From Planctomycetota bacterium (GTDB lineage: Bacteria; Planctomycetota; UBA11346): DNA of 6,256 nt. Location: NCBI GenBank assembly GCA_013821615.1, contig JACDGQ010000203.1, positions 1-6,256 of the forward strand, written 5' to 3'. This document shows positions 1-6,256 of the stretch, piece after piece (the stretch's first letter is position 1; every line of letters starts with the position of its first letter). The position numbers were made by a program, and so were the translations under genes. Under the pieces are notes generated by a model. That model was not told where the DNA came from. It saw only the letters and a list, made by a program, of their open reading frames with translations, and ran no database searches.

Positions 1-1142
1 GGCTACAGCGTCGACGTGCGGCCGCTCGCGGCCGTCGCCGATCAGGCGCCGACCCTCGAGCACACCGGCGAGACCTGGCAGCTGGCCTGCACCCAGGGCC
101 ATCAGCGCATGGAGGGCCGCGACATCGCGCGCGAGGACGTGCTCGAGCTGCACCGCAGCGATCCCGGCGCGCGCCGCCGGCGCGGCGCGGACGAGCTGTG
201 GGACAAGGGCGTCGACGGCAAAGAGGGCGGCCGCCTGAGCGTGTTCGGCTCCAGCCACGAGTACGTCGGCCACAAGTGGGGCATGGCTGTCGACCTCACC
301 ACCTGCACCGGCTGCCAGGCCTGCGTGGTCGCCTGCACCGCCGAGAACAACGTTCCGGTGGTCGGCCGCGACGAGGTGCGCAAGGGCCGCGAGATGCACT
401 GGATCCGCATCGACCGCTACTACACGTCGACCGCCGACGCCGCCGGCCGCCCCGACCTGCTCGACGTCGAGGTCGTGCACCAGCCGGTGATGTGCCAGCA
501 GTGCGGCCAGGCGCCGTGCGAAGAGGTGTGCCCGGCGATGGCCACGGTGCACAACGACGAGGGCATCAACCACATGGTGTACAACCGCTGCATCGGCACG
601 CGGTACTGCTCCAACAACTGCCCCTACAAGGTGCGCCGCTTCAACTGGTACGAGTACAGCAAGTACCGCGCCGGCCCGATCGGCTCGGGCAGCCCGCTGG
701 TGCGCATCGCCAAGAACATCCAGACCAGCGGCGCCACCAGCAGCCAGGCCGAGCTCAGCCAGGCGCCGCTGCAGATGCTGCTGAATCCCGAGGTCACGGT
801 GCGCTCGCGCGGTGTGATGGAGAAGTGCAACTTCTGCCTGCAGCGCACCCGCGAGATCCGCGAGACGGAGAAGGCCAGCGGCAGCCGCGCCAAGGACGGC
901 GCGGTGACCACCGCCTGCGCGCAGACCTGCCCGACCCAGGCGATCACCTTCGGTGACCTCAACGACCCGAACGCCCAGGTGAACGCGGCCATCGCCCAGG
1001 CCCACGGCTGGAAGCTGCTCGACGCCGAGCTCAACACCCGCCCGGCGGTGACCTACCTGGCGAAGATCCGCAACCGCCCGGCGACCGCCGAGGAACGTGG
1101 CATCGACACCCCGGCCGCAGACCACGTGGCAGGAGGCAAGCC

Positions 1143-1146
<4 letters not shown>
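1..1146 (+). CDS. actB: ActB, iron-sulfur (C-terminal) part of ACIII subunit B, 5'-truncated by window edge
   Basis: The reading frame is open from the first base, so this is the last 381 codons of a longer gene. In ACIII, ActB fuses an N-terminal molybdopterin-enzyme-like domain without cofactor to a ferredoxin-like domain with four Fe-S clusters that carry electrons from quinol to heme c. Only the linker (TQGHQRMEGR, a typical ActB junction) and the ferredoxin domain are visible. Cysteine groups, numbered from the first codon: C102/105/108/112 (CTGCQACVVAC), C165/168/173/177 (CQQCGQAPCEEVC), C197/203/207 (CIGTRYCSNNCP), and C276/279/306/310. The third group has Thr200 where a fourth cysteine would lie, which fits the single [3Fe-4S] cluster of this family. 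An in-frame GTG at 16 is not a believable start because homology-like sequence lies around it and no ribosome site precedes it. The stop overlaps the actC start (GTGA). A stand-alone NrfC/PsrB-type protein is the alternative, but the neighbours and the linker favour ActB. Confidence 0.93.
1131..1136 (+). promoter_or_regulatory. Ribosome binding site of actC
   Basis: A perfect AGGAGG lies inside the end of actB, six bases before the GTG at 1143. It fixes the GTG as the actC start and makes the 4-base GTGA overlap with the actB stop a likely coupling point. Confidence 0.8.
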
Positions 1147-2493
<1,347 letters not shown>

Positions 2494-2501
<8 letters not shown>

Positions 2502-3117
2502 TGCCGCCCCGTTCGTCGCCGGCTTCTACCTCGATCAGGAGCGCTTCGTGTCCGCGTGCGCCGCGGCGCGCAAGGCCGGCCACCAGCCGATCGCCTTCAC
2601 GCCCTGGCCCGTCCACGGCCTGGAGCACGTCCTCGGCATCAAGCGCAGCTTCATCGGCCGCCCGGTGCTGGCGATCATCCTGATCGGCTTCGCCATCGGC
2701 ATGCACATGGAATGGTTCACCATGGCCCAGGACTGGCCGCTGAACGTCGGCGGCAAGCCCTACTTCGCGTGGCCGACCTTCCTGGTGGTGGCGCTCGAGA
2801 CCGGCCTGTTGTTCGGCGCGCTCACCAACTTCGCCCTCGCCTTCCACACCTGCAAGCTGATGCCGGATCCCGACACCCGCCTACTGAATGACCGCATGAC
2901 CGACGACACCTTCACCCTGGTGCTGCCGGTGCGCGCCGGCGAGACCGCAGAATCGCTCAGCGCCTGGCTGCGCGCCAACCGCTGCGAGGACATCGACGTG
3001 CGCGGCGCGGGCGGGCCTGCCGGTGCGGCCGCTGTGCCCCCGGCCCCCAGCTCGACGACCACGACCGGCGAACCCGGCACCGATGCCCACCGTCATGAGG
3101 GGGTCACCCATGATTGA
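2494..3117 (+). CDS. actD: ActD, DUF3341 membrane subunit of ACIII
   Basis: This 207-residue protein matches the DUF3341/ActD family. It has an N-terminal soluble part with a short alpha/beta fold (FVAGFYLDQERFVSACAAAR, then TPWPVHGLEHVLGI at 36-49), a transmembrane hairpin (about 56-76 and 94-117), and between the two helices the hallmark WPLNVGGKP (81-89) followed by FAWPTF. ActD carries no cofactor and is a structural subunit that packs against the ActC/ActF side of the complex. After the second helix, the DDTFTLVLPV stretch (137-146) is the family's C-terminal strand region. The last 37 or so residues (171-207) are Gly/Ala/Pro/Thr-rich and probably disordered, and I do not recognise them as part of the family. 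The ATG has an excellent ribosome site. The gene overlaps actC by 8 and actE by 8 bases. Identity is secure from the motif and the gene order. Confidence 0.92.
3097..3103 (+). promoter_or_regulatory. Ribosome binding site deciding the actE start
   Basis: GAGGGGG sits six bases before the ATG at 3110, inside the end of actD. It favours 3110 over the far-upstream in-frame start at 3023, over ATG 3095, and over ATG 3125, whose own GAGGTG is too close. Confidence 0.65.
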
Positions 3118-3970
3118 GGTGAAAATGCCGGCGCGCCCCGCCGTTCGGCGGCCCGCACTGACCATCCTGCTCGGCGTACTCGCGCTCGCCGCCGCCTCGT
3201 GCGACGGCGAGAAGAAGTCGCGCGGCATCAAGTACATGCCCGAGATGTACGACACCCCGGCCTTCAAGAGCCAGCAGGCCATGGAGCGGGTGATGCCCGC
3301 CGCCGAGGCCGGCAAGCCCGCGGTCATGCACCACATCCCGGCGCTGCTGACGCCCCCGGCCGGCACGGTCTCGCGCGACGCCGCGACCTACGCCATCGCC
3401 GCCACCGACTGGGCCGCGGCCAAGCAGCTGGTCAACCCGCTGACCCCCGGCGCGGCGGTGCTGCGCCTCGGCCAGCGGCGCTTCAACGTCACCTGCGCGG
3501 TCTGCCACGGCCGCGACGGCGACGCCGCGCACGGCTACGTCGCGCCGACCAAGGAGCACCCCGATCGCTTCACCGGCATTCCGTCGCTGAACGGCGCCAG
3601 CCTGATGGGCCTGAGCGACGGCGAGATCTACCACATCGTCACCCTCGGCCGCAACCGCATGCCCAGCCTGCGCGCCCAGGTCCTGCCCGAGGAGCGATGG
3701 GCGGTAGTCCTTTACCTGCGCGCGCTCAACGGCGCGTCGCTGGCGATGAGCGACGCTGAGGCGCGCCTCGCCAAGCTGCTCGCCGAGCACGCCGAGGGCG
3801 GCAAGGCGATGGACGCCTACGCCACGGCCGAGATCGAGAACGCGAAGAAGGCGGTTGCGTCCAAGCAGCGCGACCTGGTGCTCATCCAGCAGGGCGGCGA
3901 TGGCGCCGACTTCGCCCCGCCGGTCGGCCCGCAGCCCGAGTACGCCAAGCCCGAGTGGCCGGAGAAGTAG
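3110..3970 (+). CDS. actE: ActE, monoheme cytochrome c lipoprotein of ACIII
   Basis: From the ATG at 3110 the product is 286 residues. It begins with a basic stretch (RPAVRR) and a hydrophobic segment (about 16-30) ending in AAASC. Cys31 is a probable signal peptidase II lipidation site, matching the lipid-anchored ActE known in characterised ACIII. The region 40-90 (KYMPEMYDTPAF to TPPAGTVSRD) has the typical ActE shape of a Met/Tyr-containing stretch followed by PPAGTV-R. A class I cytochrome c fold follows: heme attachment CAVCH at 129-133, and Met184 in GRNRMPSL as the likely distal ligand, then WAVVLYLRAL as the last helix. About 75 residues after the heme domain are Ala/Lys/Glu-rich, partly helical, and end in a proline-rich tail. 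Role: a periplasmic electron acceptor from ActB that passes electrons outward. An in-frame start at 3023 exists but would bury the lipoprotein signal behind a Pro/Arg-rich leader. The gene overlaps actD by 8 bases; actF begins 3 bases after its stop. Confidence 0.92.
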   Translation: MIEVKMPARPAVRRPALTILLGVLALAAASCDGEKKSRGIKYMPEMYDTPAFKSQQAMERVMPAAEAGKPAVMHHIPALLTPPAGTVSRDAATYAIAATDWAAAKQLVNPLTPGAAVLRLGQRRFNVTCAVCHGRDGDAAHGYVAPTKEHPDRFTGIPSLNGASLMGLSDGEIYHIVTLGRNRMPSLRAQVLPEERWAVVLYLRALNGASLAMSDAEARLAKLLAEHAEGGKAMDAYATAEIENAKKAVASKQRDLVLIQQGGDGADFAPPVGPQPEYAKPEWPEK

Positions 3971-3973
3971 CCC

Positions 3974-5212
3974 GTGGACAACCATCCGGAACCCTTGACC
4001 GCGGTGCCCGTGCCGCCCGCCCTGCACGCCCCGCGCCTGAGCGCCGTGGCGGCGGCGCTGGTGTTCATCGGCGCGGCGTCGTTCGTCGGCATGCTCATCG
4101 CCGGCGAGCAGCGCCACGCCTGGGCGAGCCTGCTCCAGGGCCTGATCATCCCGACCTGGATCGCCATCGGCGGGCTGTTCTTCATCGCGGTGCACAGCGT
4201 CTGCAACGGCGGCTGGATCACGCCCCTGCGCCGCGTCATGGAGGGCCTGACCGCGGGCCTACCGCTGACCCTGGCGGCTTTCGGCCTGATCGCCGGCCTG
4301 GGCGCCAGCTATCTGTACGAATGGGTCGCCCATCCCACCGGCCAGGCGCACCTGGCGCTGTTCCACGCCCACGATGGGCTCTCCTCCAAGGCCTCGTGGA
4401 TGACCTGGAACCGCTGGGTCGCCACCAGCATCTGCATCATCATGCTGTGGATGTTCATGCGCCACCTGCTGGTCGGGCTGAGCCTGCGCCAGGACCAGGG
4501 CACCGGCAGCGCGGCCATCGCGCGCGTCCATCTGCGCACCAGCATCGTTTGGCTGTTCGTGTTTGCGCTGACCTTCACGCTGTTCACCTGGGACATGCTG
4601 CTCAGCCTGCACGTCGGCTTCGCCTCGACGATGTGGGGGGTCTACTGCTTCACCAGCGCGGTGCAGACCTTCCTCGCGGTGACGGTGGTGATGGCGGTGT
4701 GGCTGCGCACCGGCCCGCTCGCGCGCGTCATCGCGTCGCACACCCTGCACGATCTTGGCACGTGGACGCTGGGCTGGGGCTGCTTCTGCGCCTACATCGC
4801 CTTCGCCCAGTACCTGGTCATCTACTACGCCAACATGGATGAGGAGACGGTGTTCCTGCTCACCCGCCTGCAGCACGGCTACGGCACTGCCTACGCCGCC
4901 GAGTACGCGCTGCGCTTCCTGCTGCCCTTCGCGGCGCTGATGAGCCAGAGCATGCGCGCCCGCCCGGCCGCCCTGGTGACGGTCTCGGCGCTGATCCTGC
5001 TCGGCAACTGGATGGACTGGTCCTGGATCATCATGCCGGCCTTCTCGCCGAACGTCTACCAGCCCTTCTGGGACCTGCCCACCCTGGCCGTCGGCCTGGG
5101 CTTCGCCGGTGCGCTGCTGCTGCTCGCCCTGTCCTTCTGGCGCCGCAACGGCCTGGTGCCCAAGGGTGATCCCCGCCTGCTGTCCACGATCAATGCGGAG
5201 CACCTGCACTGA
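3974..5212 (+). CDS. actF: ActF, second NrfD-like membrane subunit of ACIII
   Basis: This 412-residue polytopic protein has ten predicted membrane segments, at about 25-43, 55-77, 95-117, 147-169, 189-209, 220-243, 266-287, 311-329, 332-353 and 369-389. ActF is a distant relative of ActC that binds no cofactor. It pairs with ActC in the membrane and has been proposed to contribute a proton path. Family-like sections are TWDMLLSL (Asp207) followed by STMWGVYCFTSAVQ, then GTWTLGWGCFCAYIAFAQY (262-280) with YYANMDEET, the ActF equivalent of the usual YGNIPEET. Also present are RFLLPFAALMSQSMR and GNWMDWSWIIMPAFSP (344-359). The start is GTG, with GGAG at 3961-3964 nine bases before it, overlapping the actE stop region. 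The final stop overlaps the next start by one base (TGATG). A plain NrfD protein is the alternative, but gene order and the YANMDEET region support ActF. Confidence 0.93.
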   Translation: MDNHPEPLTAVPVPPALHAPRLSAVAAALVFIGAASFVGMLIAGEQRHAWASLLQGLIIPTWIAIGGLFFIAVHSVCNGGWITPLRRVMEGLTAGLPLTLAAFGLIAGLGASYLYEWVAHPTGQAHLALFHAHDGLSSKASWMTWNRWVATSICIIMLWMFMRHLLVGLSLRQDQGTGSAAIARVHLRTSIVWLFVFALTFTLFTWDMLLSLHVGFASTMWGVYCFTSAVQTFLAVTVVMAVWLRTGPLARVIASHTLHDLGTWTLGWGCFCAYIAFAQYLVIYYANMDEETVFLLTRLQHGYGTAYAAEYALRFLLPFAALMSQSMRARPAALVTVSALILLGNWMDWSWIIMPAFSPNVYQPFWDLPTLAVGLGFAGALLLLALSFWRRNGLVPKGDPRLLSTINAEHLH

Positions 5213-6147
5213 TGTCCGCCCACGACGAAACCCATCTTCCGGAGCAGCCGGAGCTCACCCATCCGCTGCTGTGGACCGTCTGCCTGCTTACCGCCATCGT
5301 GGTGCTGAGCTGGTGGTTCTTCGACTGGCTGTCCTCGGGCCGCGTCGACGGGCGCAAGCACGAGCGCCTCGAGCGCCACAGCCTGGTCGGCGAGCCCGAC
5401 CACCTCAAGCTCATCGCCGACCGCTCGCCGGCGGTACTCGCCTCTGGTGCCGCCCTCTACGCTAAGAACTGCGCGTCTTGCCATGGCGCCAACGGTGTGC
5501 CCGGCCCCGCCAGCGGCACGCCGCCGCGCAACTTCCATAGCGACGGCTTCAAGAACGACCTGGGTGGTGGTCCCTACGGCTTCTACACCGTGCTCGCCAA
5601 GGGCTATGGCGGCAACATGCCGAGCTTTCCCGGTCTGACCGCGGAGCAGAAGTACGCGATCGCACATTACGTGCGCGAGACCTTCATCAAGGCCGACAAC
5701 GCCAAGAACTACGCGGCTGCGGACAGCGAGGCCGTGACCAAGCAGATCCCGCCGCCCGGCGCCGCCGGCGGCGAGGGTGGCGAGAAGGTCCGCCCTGACC
5801 AGCTCGAGGTCGCGGCCCCGGTGCAGCGCCTGATGGCGGGCATGGCCAGGGCCGAGGGCGTGCGCCTGCACGACGACGCGGTGTGGCTGGCCGCGGCGCT
5901 CACCGCGACCCCGCCCGCGAAGCGCGGCCTGCTGGTCGAGATCTGGCATCTCGAACGCAACCGCCCCGGTCTGGTGGCGGAGATCCGTCACGCGGTGGCC
6001 GCTGGCGATCAGGTCCGTTTCGCGGCGCTGCTGACCGGCGCCGACGGCTCCGGGGTGGTGCGTCCGGTCTTCGCGCTGGCCAGCGCCGATGAGCTGGCGG
6101 GCGCCTTCACGGCGCTCGCTTCGACCCGTGCCGAAGGGGGCAAGTGA
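5212..6147 (+). CDS. Membrane-anchored monoheme cytochrome c with unassigned C-terminal region, ACIII operon
   Basis: The product has 311 residues. A short polar N terminus is followed by one hydrophobic segment (about 19-40, LLWTVCLLTAIVVLSWWFFD), which acts as an uncleaved anchor and leaves the rest in the periplasm. A class I cytochrome c domain spans about 72-160: CASCH at 87-91 attaches heme, Met136 in GGNMPSFPG is the likely distal ligand, and GLTAEQKYAIAHYVR is the closing helix. After a Gly/Pro-rich linker (about 179-192) comes a region to residue 311 with no second CxxCH; it is Ala/Leu-rich, probably helical (about 200-272), and I do not recognise a family. Likely role, inferred from position directly after actF, is electron transfer between ACIII and a downstream acceptor such as a terminal oxidase. 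GGAG at 5197-5200 is a distant, weak ribosome site, so coupling through the TGATG overlap with actF is likely. The anchor-plus-heme layout resembles CcoP-type or other oxidase-linked cytochromes, but one heme and the tail argue against CcoP. Confidence 0.85.
   Translation: MSAHDETHLPEQPELTHPLLWTVCLLTAIVVLSWWFFDWLSSGRVDGRKHERLERHSLVGEPDHLKLIADRSPAVLASGAALYAKNCASCHGANGVPGPASGTPPRNFHSDGFKNDLGGGPYGFYTVLAKGYGGNMPSFPGLTAEQKYAIAHYVRETFIKADNAKNYAAADSEAVTKQIPPPGAAGGEGGEKVRPDQLEVAAPVQRLMAGMARAEGVRLHDDAVWLAAALTATPPAKRGLLVEIWHLERNRPGLVAEIRHAVAAGDQVRFAALLTGADGSGVVRPVFALASADELAGAFTALASTRAEGGK
6133..6140 (+). promoter_or_regulatory. Ribosome binding site of the 3'-terminal gene
   Basis: GAAGGGGG lies six bases before the ATG at 6147, inside the last codons of the cytochrome gene. 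Together with the TGATG overlap it supports a new gene starting at 6147. Confidence 0.6.
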
Positions 6148-6256
6148 TGTCGCTGCGGTTCCTGTACCTCCTGATGCTGTGCGTGGCGCTCGGCGCGCCC
6201 GCGCTGACCGCGGCCGACGAAGCCGCGGCGCCCCTCGCCACCGCGGTCGCCGCTCC
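6147..6256 (+). CDS. N terminus of an exported protein, 3'-truncated; identity not determined
   Basis: Thirty-six codons are visible before the window ends. The ATG overlaps the cytochrome stop by one base and has a purine-rich ribosome site. The translation starts MSLRF, then a hydrophobic core (LYLLMLCVALGAPAL), then TAAD, which looks like a Sec signal peptide with probable cleavage after ALTA (about residue 22). The mature start is Ala/Glu/Pro-rich and gives no family signal. In ACIII operons the position after the core subunits is often taken by an SCO1/SenC copper chaperone or cytochrome oxidase subunit II, so these are the leading guesses, but the visible sequence does not prove either. 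A lipoprotein is unlikely because there is no cysteine in a lipobox near the signal end (the only Cys, residue 12, is inside the core). Confidence 0.7.
   Translation, partial: MSLRFLYLLMLCVALGAPALTAADEAAAPLATAVAA

Noticed and set aside
166..190. GC-only inverted repeat that could form a hairpin
   Set aside because: It lies inside actB coding sequence (an Arg/Ala-rich linker), has no T-run, and such palindromes are common by chance at this base composition.
3023..3109. N-terminal extension of ActE from an upstream in-frame start
   Set aside because: It would add a Pro/Arg-rich leader before a clear lipoprotein signal and overlap actD by 95 bases, and the better ribosome site is at 3097-3103.
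3104..4195. Long minus-strand open frame (363 codons) opposite actE and the start of actF
   Set aside because: Arg/Gly/His-rich, low-information translation with no recognisable motif; it spans two genuine plus-strand genes.
5750..5782. Short GCC/GGC-rich repetitive stretch
   Set aside because: It encodes the Pro/Gly/Ala linker of the cytochrome; no regular repeat unit or mobile-element feature is seen.

Overview
The window is an internal slice of a densely packed, single-strand (+) operon for Alternative Complex III (ACIII), the membrane quinol:electron-acceptor oxidoreductase that replaces the cytochrome bc1 complex in many bacteria. The DNA is very GC-rich, with strong G/C preference at third codon positions. 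This and the protein sequences suggest a high-GC bacterium, perhaps a proteobacterium, but the window alone does not fix the taxon.

Layout, left to right: the 3' part of actB (iron-sulfur domain, 1-1146, cut by the window edge); actC (NrfD-type quinol-binding membrane subunit, 1143-2501); actD (DUF3341 two-helix subunit, 2494-3117); actE (monoheme c-type lipoprotein, 3110-3970); actF (second NrfD-like membrane subunit, 3974-5212); a membrane-anchored monoheme cytochrome c with a long heme-free C-terminal region (5212-6147); and the first 36 codons of an exported protein (6147 to the edge). Every junction overlaps by 1-8 bases or is separated by 3 bases, so translation is probably coupled through the whole set. 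No internal promoter, terminator, RNA gene, repeat or mobile element was seen, and there is no gene-free stretch over 300 bases.

How they work together, from knowledge of the family: quinol is oxidised at ActC on the periplasmic side, electrons pass through the four Fe-S clusters of ActB and to the heme c subunits, and ActF forms a second membrane half-module of uncertain role. ActD and the lipid anchor of ActE help hold the assembly at the membrane. The extra membrane-anchored cytochrome c after actF is placed to carry electrons on to a terminal oxidase, whose genes would lie downstream if present.

This is a recognisable system, not an undescribed one. The points worth a second look are departures from the usual ACIII pattern: an apparently missing transmembrane acidic residue in ActC, a comparable change in an ActF loop, no actG directly after actF, and the unassigned C-terminal domain of the downstream cytochrome.
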